From Planctomycetota bacterium (lineage in GTDB: Bacteria > Planctomycetota > Phycisphaerae > WQYP01), in NCBI GenBank assembly GCA_021798635.1, contig JAJZGH010000025.1, positions 1-27,502 of the forward strand: DNA of 27,502 nt, in the 5' to 3' direction. Position numbers and translations under genes: made by a program. Each line of letters begins with the position of its first letter. Within the stretch, counting starts at the first letter, position 1. Of this stretch, positions 7,797-15,985 are shown piece after piece. The notes under the pieces were generated by a model. That model saw nothing but the letters and a program-made list of their open reading frames with translations, made no database searches and was not told the DNA's origin.

Positions 7797-9230
7797 ATGA
7801 CCAGAAAAAATTCCCCAACATCGCCTGCTATCGCACTTTCGGGAACCCTGCCCACGCTTTTACGTCTGGCGATTCCCACCATCGCCGGCACGATCAGCTA
7901 TACCCTCATGCAGTTTATGGATGGTTGGATGCTCTCGATTGTGGATCGGCAGAATCAATCGCATGGCGTTAATCTGGCGGCTTCATTTAATGGCGGAATC
8001 AGCGTGTGGGTGTTGGTTTCGGCGTGTGTGGGCGTGGCGGGGGTTATCAATACGCTTGCGGCTCAGTCGCTGGGGCGAAGCGAACAGGATGCGCCGGCCC
8101 GGTTCGCCTGGCAGGGGTTGTGGCTGGCTGTTGGATCGTTGGTGGTTTTCTATCCGTTAATTCCCTTGGTGCCGTGGTGGTTCCGGTTGTTAGGCCACCA
8201 TAATCCGCTGCTGCATCTGGAGGCACTTTTCGCGCAGATCATGCTGCTGATTGCACCGATCAACTTCGCCAATTCCATTTTAGGAAATTTCTTTCTGGGT
8301 GTTCATCGGCCGGTCCATCAGTTTACCGCGGGCGTGGTGGGGAATGTCGTTAATTTGATTTTAGACTGGATATTAATTTTCGGTCACCTTGGCGCACCGC
8401 CTTTAGGTTTGCTGGGGGCCGCTTTAGCCACCAGCATCGCCTCAGGTGTATCGCTGGCAATCCTGGCAAGTATTTTCCTGTCGCATCGCTATAACATCAG
8501 CTTTTATACACATCGCGGATTACGACTGGACGTAAAGAAACTTTGGCAGATATTGCGCATTGGTTTGCCGGCGGGACTGCAATCATCCAGCGACATTCTC
8601 TGCTGGACTATTTTCTCTCTGGCTTGGGTGGATCATTTCGGCAGCGCTGCAGCCGAGGCGCAAAGTGCGGTGATGCGCTATTTAAGTTTGTCATTCATGC
8701 CTGCTGTGGGAATGAGTATGGCGGCCTGTGCGCTGGTGGGCAAACGGATCGGCCAGGGGGATATTATCGGGGCTCGTCATGCGGCCCGTTGGGCGGTGGT
8801 TATCAGCATGGCATATATGGGCGTTTGCGGGTTGATATTTTTGTTCTTTCGCGGCGCGTTGGCGGGTTTTATGCTCGGACCGCCGGCGCAGCGGCATATC
8901 GCTGAAAAGTTGCTGATATATTCAGCGATTTTCCAGATCTTTGACGGCATGAATATCGTGTATATCGGTGCGTTGCGCGGCGCGGGCGATACGCTGGTGC
9001 CCACGATCTACACCACAGCTCTGGCGTGGGGGTTGTGCGTCGGTGGCGGGGGGCTGGTGATGTGGCTGGAGCCGGGATGGGGAGCCTCTGGACCATGGAT
9101 CATGGCGACGTTGTATGTGTGCATTTCCGGAATCTGGAGTTTCTGGCGGTGGAAAGGTCGCGCCTGGCAAAGATTTGACGTGCTGGGTGAAAAGCTGCGT
9201 TCCCGACAGGTCCCGGATGCGGCACTTTAA
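7797..9230 (+). CDS. MATE family efflux transporter (NorM/DinF-like)
   Basis: 477 aa with about twelve membrane segments in two homologous halves, the usual size for MATE cation/drug antiporters. The N-terminal LRLAIPTIAGTISYTLMQFM followed by DGWML matches the family opening (P-x-x-x-x-x-x-x-x-x-x-x-D). GALRGAGDTLVPTIY in the second half is the classic MATE GxLRGxGDT motif. Related phrases such as AAQSLG and ALVGKRIGQGD also fit. These proteins export organic cations, drugs or metabolites using a Na+ or H+ gradient; the substrate cannot be told from sequence. The gene is divergent from the small membrane protein and convergent with tyrS, 20 bases separating their ends. Confidence 0.92.
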   Translation: MTRKNSPTSPAIALSGTLPTLLRLAIPTIAGTISYTLMQFMDGWMLSIVDRQNQSHGVNLAASFNGGISVWVLVSACVGVAGVINTLAAQSLGRSEQDAPARFAWQGLWLAVGSLVVFYPLIPLVPWWFRLLGHHNPLLHLEALFAQIMLLIAPINFANSILGNFFLGVHRPVHQFTAGVVGNVVNLILDWILIFGHLGAPPLGLLGAALATSIASGVSLAILASIFLSHRYNISFYTHRGLRLDVKKLWQILRIGLPAGLQSSSDILCWTIFSLAWVDHFGSAAAEAQSAVMRYLSLSFMPAVGMSMAACALVGKRIGQGDIIGARHAARWAVVISMAYMGVCGLIFLFFRGALAGFMLGPPAQRHIAEKLLIYSAIFQIFDGMNIVYIGALRGAGDTLVPTIYTTALAWGLCVGGGGLVMWLEPGWGASGPWIMATLYVCISGIWSFWRWKGRAWQRFDVLGEKLRSRQVPDAAL

Positions 9231-9250
9231 CGGGTCAACACCGCGCCACG

Positions 9251-10486
9251 TTACCGCGTTGTCACTTTACATACCCGGCGCTTTCCTACCTGCAATATCG
9301 GAGAATCGCTTATGGATACCTGGATTCTAGGATCGCTGATTTTATTGCCGCCAAAGCTCACTGCTCCGCTTTCCACCAGTCGCCGGGCCTCACTGGTGGA
9401 GGGAGCGAATCCTACCGCCTTGATCAGGGCCAGCAGGCCGATATGGCCCTCTTTAACCAGTTCGGAATCAATTTCCTGCGTGGCTATTTCCTGGGGTAAT
9501 TGTCCTTCGGTAAACCTTCGGCGGAAATCATCGGCGGCGGCCTGTGCATCAGCATCGCTGTAAAATTGCCGCACAATGCAGAGTGCCAATTCTTCCTTGG
9601 CCTGGCGTGGGTGGGTTTGAGTGCCGTCAGTGAGCTTGGCGATTTCCGCTGGCGATAACGGCGTGCAGAGTTCAAACCACTGCTTCATCAGAGAATCGGG
9701 AATGCTCATGACTTTCCCGAACTGCTCCCGCGGTGCCTCAGCAATACCTACATAATTTCCCAGAGATTTTCCCATTTTCTGTACGCCGTCGGTACCGCAC
9801 AGAATTGGCATGATCAGGACAATTTGCGGCTCCTGCCCCTGGCCGGCCTGCAAATCCCGTCCGACGAGATTATTAAACGTCTGATCGGTTCCCCCCAGCT
9901 CTACATCCGCCTTAATCATCACAGAGTCCCAGCCCTGCATTAACGGATACATGAATTCATGGATATATATCGCTTCCCCCGCTTTGTACCGCTCACTGAA
10001 GGTATCGCGTTCCAACATGCGGGCCACGGTCATCTGTTGGGCCAGGCGTAAGGCGTCGGCGAAGTTCATGGTGGAGAGCCACTCGCTGTTGCGGCGGATT
10101 TCCAATTTCTCCGAGCTGGTATCCAGAATTTTTCCGGCTTGCGCAAAATAAGTTGCCGCATTTTCCTCAACCTGCTGTGCTGAAAGCACGGGCCGCGTTT
10201 TCTTCTTGCCTGTCGGATCGCCGATCATCGCGGTAAAGTCGCCAATGATCAATACCGCCCGGTGTCCTAAATCCTGAAATTGCCGCAGTTTTCGCAGCAC
10301 CACGGCATGTCCCAAATGTAAATCCGGTGCGGTGGGATCCATTCCCAGTTTGATCCGCAACTGTCGGCCCTCTTTAGCGGCCTTGATAAGCCGATTCTGC
10401 AATTCTTTTTCGGAATAAATATGATCCACGCCCCTACGCAGGGTGTGCATGGGGGCGGTGATGTTGTCGGGGACAGTATCAGTCAT
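9251..10486 (-). CDS. tyrS: Tyrosyl-tRNA synthetase
   Basis: 411 aa class I aminoacyl-tRNA synthetase that charges tRNA-Tyr. The HIGH motif is HLGH at residues 57-60 (DPTAPDLHLGHAVVL). The KMSKS motif is KMGKS at 237-241, followed by LGNYVGI. YIHEFMYPLMQGWDSV and ELGGTDQTFN match the tyrosine/AMP-binding region. The C-terminal ~65 residues (EARRLVESGAVSFGGNKI) form an S4 RNA-binding domain. The KMxKS form and overall length look more like the TyrZ-type subgroup than the E. coli TyrS subgroup with KFGKT. The start ATG 10486 has GGAG eight bases upstream. It is divergent from the ubiD-like gene over 174 bases. Confidence 0.96.
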   Translation of the reverse strand: MTDTVPDNITAPMHTLRRGVDHIYSEKELQNRLIKAAKEGRQLRIKLGMDPTAPDLHLGHAVVLRKLRQFQDLGHRAVLIIGDFTAMIGDPTGKKKTRPVLSAQQVEENAATYFAQAGKILDTSSEKLEIRRNSEWLSTMNFADALRLAQQMTVARMLERDTFSERYKAGEAIYIHEFMYPLMQGWDSVMIKADVELGGTDQTFNNLVGRDLQAGQGQEPQIVLIMPILCGTDGVQKMGKSLGNYVGIAEAPREQFGKVMSIPDSLMKQWFELCTPLSPAEIAKLTDGTQTHPRQAKEELALCIVRQFYSDADAQAAADDFRRRFTEGQLPQEIATQEIDSELVKEGHIGLLALIKAVGFAPSTSEARRLVESGAVSFGGNKISDPRIQVSISDSPILQVGKRRVCKVTTR

Positions 10487-10600
10487 GTAGGCGGCTCCAA
10501 AAATTACTCACGCTCTAGTTTAGCCGATAGAATAATTTCCGTCACAGCGAGAAATCCTGACCGCCCCGGCGGCGGGTATGGTTGGTTTCTGATCCTTTCT

Positions 10601-10628
10601 TTGCAAGGTTGTTAAATTGGACTACTAT
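10601..10628 (+). promoter_or_regulatory. Possible promoter of the ubiD-gltX unit
   Basis: TTGCAA at 10601-10606 and TACTAT at 10623-10628 are separated by 16 bases, upstream of the UbiD-like start at 10661. Both boxes are imperfect. An alternative -10 is TATTAT at 10626-10631. Confidence 0.3.
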
Positions 10629-10660
10629 TATCATTTCGTGGTTTGTTTAATTGGTGGATA

Positions 10661-12181
10661 ATGCCCTACGAAACCTTGCGAGATTTTCTAACTGAACTGG
10701 ACAAGATGGGAGAACTGCGGAAAATTTCCGCCCCTGTTGATCCGGTGCTGGAGGTGGCGGAAATTGCCGACCGTGTGAGTAAATCGCCCACACGGGATGG
10801 GCACTATCCGGCGGGTGAGGCGCCGTTTGCGGCGAAAGCTCCCCGCCATGGAACCGCTGCGATTAATCAGGCGGTGCTGTTTGAAAACGTCAAAGCTTCG
10901 GATTTCCCGCTGGTAATTAACACGTTTGGATCTTATCGCCGCATCCATGCCGCCTTAGGATGTGAGAGTCTCGATGCTTTGGCCCAGCGCATTGCCGATT
11001 TAACGCAGCCGCAGTTGCCGGTGCGGCTGATGGATAAGATGAAAAAAGGTCTGGATTTGTTGAAACTGGCCGGTTATGGCCCCAAAGTTCGGTCTGGGCC
11101 GGGATTGTGCCAGGAAGTGGTTCATATCGATGATGCCGATATTACGCGCTTGCCCGTGATTCAATGCTGGCCGAAAGATGGCGGAAAATATATTACGCTG
11201 GGTCAGGTGGTTACCCGGCATCCGGAAACCGGGTCGCGGAATCTGGGGATGTACCGCGTGCAGATCTTTGATAAGAAATTGACCGCCATGCACTGGCATA
11301 CACATCATGACGGCGCGCGGCATTTCAGGGCGTGGGCCAAACTGGGAAAGCCCTGTCCGCTGGCTATTACGCTCGGTGGAGAAAGCGTTTTACCCTATGC
11401 CGCTACGGCCCCCTTACCGCCGGGAATTGATGAACATATATTTGCCGGTTTCCTGCTGGGCCGCGGGTTGGACTTGGTGCCCTGTAAAACTGTGCCGCTG
11501 GAAGTGCCGGCTAATTGTGAATTTGTCATAGAGGGGTATGTCGATCCGAATCAAACGGTTCTCGAAGGGCCGTTTGGCGACCATACGGGGTTTTATTCTC
11601 TGGCTGATCAATATCCCGTATTCAATATTACGGCCATAACGCATCGGCGGAATCCGATTTATCCCACCACCATCGTCGGCAAGCCGCCGCAGGAAGATTA
11701 TTATCTGGGCAAGGCCACGGAGCGTGTATTTCTGCCGTTGCTGAAAATTATTGTGCCGGATGTGATTGACTATGATTTGCCGATGTTTGGAGCGTTTCAT
11801 AATTGTGCGTTTATTAAAATCCGTAAGGAATATGCGTATCATGCCCGCAAGGTGATTCATGCCATTTGGGGTGCCGGGCAGATGGCATGGACCAAAATGG
11901 TCATTGTGGTTGATGAACATGTCGATGTGCATAATCAGGATGATGTGCTGTTTCACGTAGCAGCCAATGTCGATCCGCGGCGCGATACATTTATTGCCGA
12001 GGGGCCATTGGATATCCTGGATCATGCCGCTCCGGCCATGGGCGCGGGAAGCAAACTGGGCATTGATGCCACACGCAAGTGGCCCGGTGAGGGAACCGTG
12101 CGGGATTGGCCCGACGAAATTGAAATGGATGCGGCCACCGTTAAAACTGTCACGCAGCGTTGGAAGGAATATGGATTCTAA
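10661..12181 (+). CDS. UbiD family prenylated-FMN-dependent decarboxylase
   Basis: 506 aa, the usual UbiD length. The N-terminus MPYETLRDFLTELDKMGEL is the standard family start and fixes ATG 10661, preceded by GGTGG although only 3 bases away. LGMYRVQIFDKKLTAMHWHTH carries residues of the prenyl-FMN and metal site, and EGPFGDHTGFYS around E302 contains the catalytic acid region of the E-R-E network. GAGSKLGIDATRKWPGEG near the C-terminus is also typical. Members decarboxylate aromatic or unsaturated acids, the classical case being 4-hydroxy-3-polyprenylbenzoate in quinone biosynthesis; menaquinone (futalosine-route MqnL) relatives also exist, so the substrate is open. No ubiX partner is in the window. 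The stop lies one base before the gltX start, suggesting co-transcription. Confidence 0.9.
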   Translation: MPYETLRDFLTELDKMGELRKISAPVDPVLEVAEIADRVSKSPTRDGHYPAGEAPFAAKAPRHGTAAINQAVLFENVKASDFPLVINTFGSYRRIHAALGCESLDALAQRIADLTQPQLPVRLMDKMKKGLDLLKLAGYGPKVRSGPGLCQEVVHIDDADITRLPVIQCWPKDGGKYITLGQVVTRHPETGSRNLGMYRVQIFDKKLTAMHWHTHHDGARHFRAWAKLGKPCPLAITLGGESVLPYAATAPLPPGIDEHIFAGFLLGRGLDLVPCKTVPLEVPANCEFVIEGYVDPNQTVLEGPFGDHTGFYSLADQYPVFNITAITHRRNPIYPTTIVGKPPQEDYYLGKATERVFLPLLKIIVPDVIDYDLPMFGAFHNCAFIKIRKEYAYHARKVIHAIWGAGQMAWTKMVIVVDEHVDVHNQDDVLFHVAANVDPRRDTFIAEGPLDILDHAAPAMGAGSKLGIDATRKWPGEGTVRDWPDEIEMDAATVKTVTQRWKEYGF

Positions 12182-12182
12182 T

Positions 12183-13766
12183 ATGGTCAAAACCCGATTC
12201 GCCCCGTCACCGACTGGATTTTTACACGTTGGCGGAGCCAGAACCGCTTTGTTCAACTGGTTGTTTGCCCGCAAGCATGGCGGTCAATTTGTTTTGCGCA
12301 TTGAAGATACGGATCAGGTACGGTCTACCGCGGAATCCGCCGCCGGGATTCTTTCTGACCTGCAATGGCTGGGCCTTAACTGGGATTGCGGCCCGCAGCC
12401 CGGTGGAGTGAAAAATGAATATTTTCAATCCATGCGGCTGGAGCTTTATAACGCGCATCTGGACAAGCTGGTAAAGGACGGTCGCGCCTATGAAGCCTAC
12501 GAAACGCCCCAGCAACTCGCGGCCATGCGCATGGTGGCGGAAAAAATGAAGCGGCCCTTCCGCTATCGCCGTAACATGCCGGGACGTGCTGAACGTGGCG
12601 GCGGGCCAACCGTGCTGCGGTTTGAAATGCCCTTTGAAACCATCACGTTTCATGATTTAATTCTGGGTGACATTTCCGTCGGCGGTGAGGAACATGATGA
12701 TATCATCATACGTAAATCCGACGGCTTTCCTACGTATCACTTTGCCGTGGTGGTAGATGACCACGATATGGGCATCACCCATGTGCTTCGCGCTCAGGAA
12801 CATCTGATGAATACGCCCAAACATCTAGGCTTGTACAAAGCGCTGGGATGGCAGCCGCCGGCCCATGCCCACATGCCGCTGGTGTTTAATATGGACAACA
12901 CCAAAATGTCCAAACGGGATAAAACCAAAGCCGCACGGGCGGCCGCGGCGGCATGGATCAAGCAGGGCAACACGCTGGAAACTCTGGTTGGAAAATCCGG
13001 TCTCACCGCGGATCAGTTGAAGGAATTTCTGGATAAAAAAACCGATGATTCCCGCCTGGCAGCGGCCATCGGTGCTGCATTAGCTGTGCCCCTGCCGGAA
13101 ATTGATGTGCAGGATTTCCGGCGCAGCGGATATCTGTCCGATGCGCTGCTGAATTTTATCGCCCTGATCGGCTGGTCCCCGGGGGAAAACCGGGAGATTC
13201 TTACACGCGAGGAAATGCTGCAACTATTTTCGCTGGAGACTATTGGCAAAACCAGCGGCCGCTTTGACCGCAAAAAGCTGCTATGGATGAACGGTGAATA
13301 TATCCGCAAGCGTACCATGGATGATCTGCTGCATGATCTTACAGCTTTTAATGCGGTCACTAATTACCCGATCAAGCACGCCCCAGAGTCGCAACAGCGC
13401 GACCTCTTGGCGATGTACCAGGAACGCACGGGCACTTTGGCTGAAATGGCGGAAAATTCCTGTTTCTTTTTTGAAGAACCAAAGTTGGACGCGGCAGCCT
13501 TTAAAAAGCATGTTGAATCCGGTAATGGCCGAGCGGTGTTGCAACAGATTCGCGACATGTTGGATTCCGTCACCGATTGGTCTAAGGATCAATTGGCCCC
13601 GGTGATTGAAAAAATCATTGAACTGGGCGAAAAGCGTGGCTCCGCGCCTCAGACCCTGCGCGTGGCCATTTGCGGCGGATCGGTTTCGCCGCCTCTGCTG
13701 GAAACACTGTGCCTGCTGGGCCGCGATACCACCCTGGCGAGGATTGATAGAACACTGCAAAAATAG
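12183..13766 (+). CDS. gltX: Glutamyl-tRNA synthetase
   Basis: 527 aa class I synthetase charging tRNA-Glu. The HIGH motif is in FAPSPTGFLHVGGARTALF (H15-V-G-G18); FVLRIEDTD and the KMSKR motif at 241-245 confirm the family. YLSDALLNFIALIGWSPG is the conserved stretch after the catalytic core, and the C-terminal ~180 residues form the anticodon-binding helices. Between KMSKR and DVQDFRRSGYL lie about 60 extra residues (246-307, Ala/Lys-rich) not present in E. coli GluRS. ATG 12183 gives the canonical N-terminus MVKTRFAPSP. An ATG at 12171 overlapping the ubiD end is possible but only 2 bases from GGAAGGA. The frame stays open far upstream, inside the ubiD gene; that part is not coding. Whether it also mischarges tRNA-Gln cannot be seen. 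Confidence 0.95.
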   Translation: MVKTRFAPSPTGFLHVGGARTALFNWLFARKHGGQFVLRIEDTDQVRSTAESAAGILSDLQWLGLNWDCGPQPGGVKNEYFQSMRLELYNAHLDKLVKDGRAYEAYETPQQLAAMRMVAEKMKRPFRYRRNMPGRAERGGGPTVLRFEMPFETITFHDLILGDISVGGEEHDDIIIRKSDGFPTYHFAVVVDDHDMGITHVLRAQEHLMNTPKHLGLYKALGWQPPAHAHMPLVFNMDNTKMSKRDKTKAARAAAAAWIKQGNTLETLVGKSGLTADQLKEFLDKKTDDSRLAAAIGAALAVPLPEIDVQDFRRSGYLSDALLNFIALIGWSPGENREILTREEMLQLFSLETIGKTSGRFDRKKLLWMNGEYIRKRTMDDLLHDLTAFNAVTNYPIKHAPESQQRDLLAMYQERTGTLAEMAENSCFFFEEPKLDAAAFKKHVESGNGRAVLQQIRDMLDSVTDWSKDQLAPVIEKIIELGEKRGSAPQTLRVAICGGSVSPPLLETLCLLGRDTTLARIDRTLQK

Positions 13767-13767
13767 G

Positions 13768-13792
13768 GTGACAACAGCCATGGCTCGGTCAC
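13768..13792 (+). terminator. Hairpin just after gltX, without a T-run
   Basis: GTGAC (13768-13772) pairs with GTCAC (13788-13792) around the palindrome AGCCATGGCT. It begins two bases after the gltX stop. No T-tract follows, so it may stabilise the 3' end rather than terminate. Confidence 0.3.
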
Positions 13793-13870
13793 GATCGGCC
13801 ACGCACAAATGCCAGGGCGACCGCGCGGATAGGGATCCACAGAATTCACCGGTTACCCCAGATTTACGTC

Positions 13871-13950
13871 TCGTAGCTCAATGCGGCAGCGTTGAGTTTG
13901 CGGCGGAAACGCGATCAGATGACGCGACACTTTCCGCCCCGTCGCGGTTG
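13871..13950 (+). repeat. Copy B of a dispersed hairpin repeat (perfect 24-bp core at 13875-13898)
   Basis: The core 13875-13898 is identical to the reverse complement of 4679-4702. On the plus strand it folds as CTCAATGC-GGCA-GCGTTGAG (13877-13896), which two outer pairs can extend. Weaker similarity to copy A continues to about 13950. It lies in the 228-base gap between the convergent gltX and sigma-factor genes. The exact core among diverged flanks suggests that the hairpin itself is what is conserved or mobilised. Confidence 0.65.
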
Positions 13951-13994
13951 GCCATCGGCCGGACCTCCGCCATCCCGCGTTGGGCGGCAAACAA

Positions 13995-15782
13995 TTACCT
14001 GATGGAAACCGCAGGCACACTATTTGTGGCAACATCCGCCGCTTCGGTGGCTTGGTACTGGCCGCCTGGGCCTATGACATCCGCTGCCTGACGATCAATT
14101 TGTTCTTCCAGCATCCGGCGCAATCGGTTCAGTGCGCGGACTTCTAACTGTCGCACACGGGCCTTGGTAATGCCCATGCGCTGCGCAATTTGCGATAGAC
14201 TCGTGGGACCTTCTCCGGCTTCCAGGCCGTAATGGGCTGCTAAGAGATCATGTTCCCGCCGGGGGAGTTTTGCCATGGCATCTATGAGCCGGCCCTGCAT
14301 CAACAGCATGTCCACCGCGTCCGGGATGCTTTGCTCCTGGGATTCGCCAAGTTCATCGAGCAAATCGTTTTGGGTGGTAACCAGGCGCTGATCCACGCGG
14401 GTGCAGTTATCGCCGATCCTACGGGCAAAGTTTTTCATCAGCACGTATGTGAGGTAGGTGCTGAATTTCACGCCGCGGGAAAAATCAAACGTGTCCACGG
14501 CGCGCATCATCCATAAATTGCCATCGGAAATTAATTCAAAGAGATCATGCTGCGCATGCTGATGCTTTCTGGCCACGTGCACCACCACCCGCAAATGCGA
14601 TTGCAAAATTTGATTGCGTATCGCACCGGCTGTTTCCAGCAGCAATTCAATTTCTTCAATATCGGCCGTGCGGGCGGCGTTTACGTCAATGCGGGCTTGC
14701 AGCCGGGCGGCCTTTGCTTTGAGATAATTCATTCTTCTAAAGGCATCGGTCATCACCGCCTGGCCCAACATGGGCTGGCGGAATACATCCGAGAGATAGG
14801 CGGGGATATCATTGGGTTGCCGGAGCACAATTTGTTCTTTGGCCTCTATGCCGGCCAAGGGCACCGTTGGCTCGCGGCGGGCTTTTTCCGGTAGAACCTT
14901 AAGGATAATCTGATCCGCATCAGGGTGATCGAATAAGGGGTTGGTCACAAAGCGGATGAGCAATGTTTTAATTTGCTGGGCCTTGTCCTGGTTGACTACA
15001 CGATAAATACTGGAGGTCGTGCGACAATAACGTTTAGCCAGGCAATCCACGGATATACCGCGATCAAAGCAATCGACAATGATGCGTTTGTCCTGATCTG
15101 TCAGCGGACCGGCGGTGTCCGGAAAAACGGCTTGGTCAGGATGTTCGGCATCCCAGCGGCGTATGACATAGCGGATGGTTTCCGGGCTGCGTTTGGTGTG
15201 CCGGGCGATGCGACGGGAAATAAGTTTCAGGCAGCACCGACAATGCACCGCTAAGCGTCGGGCGCGGCGAATAATGTCCGCCTTTTCTTCTTCAGTAAGT
15301 TGGCGGAATCGCGCGGATTTTTCTACGCGAACCGCAAATTGGGTCGAGAAGCGTGTCACATCCGAAGTTAAAAAGCCCAGGCGTTTGATGCCGTCGGGAT
15401 AGACAAATCGCATGGCGGCCAAGCCGCGGCGTCGCCAGCGCTGGATGGTCTTGGTGGAGACCTGAAATTTTTGTGTGATCTGTTCCAAAGAAAGTACGTC
15501 ATCGCCCGCTTGGGTAACCGGAATATTCAGCGAATCGGAAACACTTTCCACCAGGGAGGCGATGTCGGCCAATAAAGCTCTGCCGGAGATAATATGATCC
15601 GCCGATTCTTTGGCCCGATAAGCAGTCAAACGATAAAGAACGAATTCCCATGGGTAATCTTCCGTGGCGTCGATCTGCCCGATCAGTTCCAGCGCTGCGC
15701 GCAATTGCTGGTGTCGCTTGGCCATGGGCGTAAAGGCCATCTGCTTGGCAAGCTCTTCAATTTTTGGGTCTGTCCAGATCAT
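13995..15782 (-). CDS. Unusual sigma-70 family RNA polymerase sigma factor with an N-terminal HTH array
   Basis: 595 aa. The C-terminal part is a sigma factor: region 2 at about 388-456 (LFELISDGNLWMMRAVDTFD, then FSRGVKFSTY) and region 4 at about 500-560 (LPRREHDLLAAHYGL, LSQIAQRMGITKARVRQLE). Region 3 is nearly absent. The N-terminal ~270 residues are not sigma region 1 but appear to hold three helix-turn-helix modules: a MerR/excisionase-like one at 97-145 (LSLEQITQKFQVSTKTIQRW), one at about 165-212 and a resolvase-like one at about 226-265. Residues aligned with the E. coli sigma70 promoter-melting WW pair and -10-contacting Q437/T440 read Y446, V447, K450 and A453. It should direct RNA polymerase, probably to a non-standard promoter set. 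The start ATG 15782 has AGGGG about ten bases upstream. It is divergent from the HAD gene. Confidence 0.85.
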   Translation of the reverse strand: MIWTDPKIEELAKQMAFTPMAKRHQQLRAALELIGQIDATEDYPWEFVLYRLTAYRAKESADHIISGRALLADIASLVESVSDSLNIPVTQAGDDVLSLEQITQKFQVSTKTIQRWRRRGLAAMRFVYPDGIKRLGFLTSDVTRFSTQFAVRVEKSARFRQLTEEEKADIIRRARRLAVHCRCCLKLISRRIARHTKRSPETIRYVIRRWDAEHPDQAVFPDTAGPLTDQDKRIIVDCFDRGISVDCLAKRYCRTTSSIYRVVNQDKAQQIKTLLIRFVTNPLFDHPDADQIILKVLPEKARREPTVPLAGIEAKEQIVLRQPNDIPAYLSDVFRQPMLGQAVMTDAFRRMNYLKAKAARLQARIDVNAARTADIEEIELLLETAGAIRNQILQSHLRVVVHVARKHQHAQHDLFELISDGNLWMMRAVDTFDFSRGVKFSTYLTYVLMKNFARRIGDNCTRVDQRLVTTQNDLLDELGESQEQSIPDAVDMLLMQGRLIDAMAKLPRREHDLLAAHYGLEAGEGPTSLSQIAQRMGITKARVRQLEVRALNRLRRMLEEQIDRQAADVIGPGGQYQATEAADVATNSVPAVSIR

Positions 15783-15797
15783 GCAGCACGCACCCCT

Positions 15798-15816
15798 AAC
15801 ATTACATCAGTATGTT
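15798..15816. promoter_or_regulatory. Imperfect palindrome upstream of the sigma factor start
   Basis: AACATTACATCAGTATGTT is nearly self-complementary (AACAT...ATGTT arms) and lies 16 bases upstream of the sigma-factor ATG. It could be an operator, possibly autoregulatory given the HTH modules of that protein; this is an inference from position only. Confidence 0.3.
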
Positions 15817-15839
15817 ATCTCGGTTTGGACGGTAAAGAA

Positions 15840-15862
15840 ACAAAAAAATATGCTTTTTTTGT
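15840..15862. promoter_or_regulatory. A-tract/T-tract inverted repeat between divergent genes
   Basis: ACAAAAAAA at 15840-15848 and TTTTTTTGT at 15854-15862 are perfectly complementary around the five bases TATGC. In the middle of the divergent intergenic region this is more likely a curved or UP-element-like DNA feature than a terminator. Confidence 0.4.
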
Positions 15863-15950
15863 ATTTTTAGGACGAAAAATCTCTTAATTTCGCCTTTGGG
15901 TATATCCGTAATAATAAATGGACGTGCATCCCCACGTAATAAAATTCGGT

Positions 15951-15979
15951 TATAATGCGCTCGTCGGTTATGTGGAAGG
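15951..15979 (+). promoter_or_regulatory. TATAAT -10 box and ribosome binding site of the HAD gene
   Basis: TATAAT at 15951-15956 is perfect. No recognisable -35 is present; instead an ACGTG-6-CACGT inverted repeat (15922-15937) covers that region and could bind an activator. GGAAGG at 15974-15979 lies six bases before ATG 15986. Confidence 0.5.
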
Positions 15980-15985
15980 CGAAAG

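Noticed and set aside
11967..12182. N-terminal extension of gltX
   Set aside because: The frame is open, but the sequence upstream of MVKTRFAPSP lies inside ubiD and does not resemble GluRS.
11414..12274. 286-codon open frame on the minus strand
   Set aside because: It is antisense to the well-supported UbiD and gltX genes; no motif or ribosome binding site supports it.
13871..13915. tRNA-like D-arm (GTAGCTCAATGCGGCAGCG)
   Set aside because: No anticodon arm, T-arm or acceptor stem can be found around it. It is the core of the dispersed hairpin repeat instead.
15840..15862. Rho-independent terminator
   Set aside because: It lies between two divergent genes with no transcript ending there; the stem is only A-T pairs apart from one G-C.
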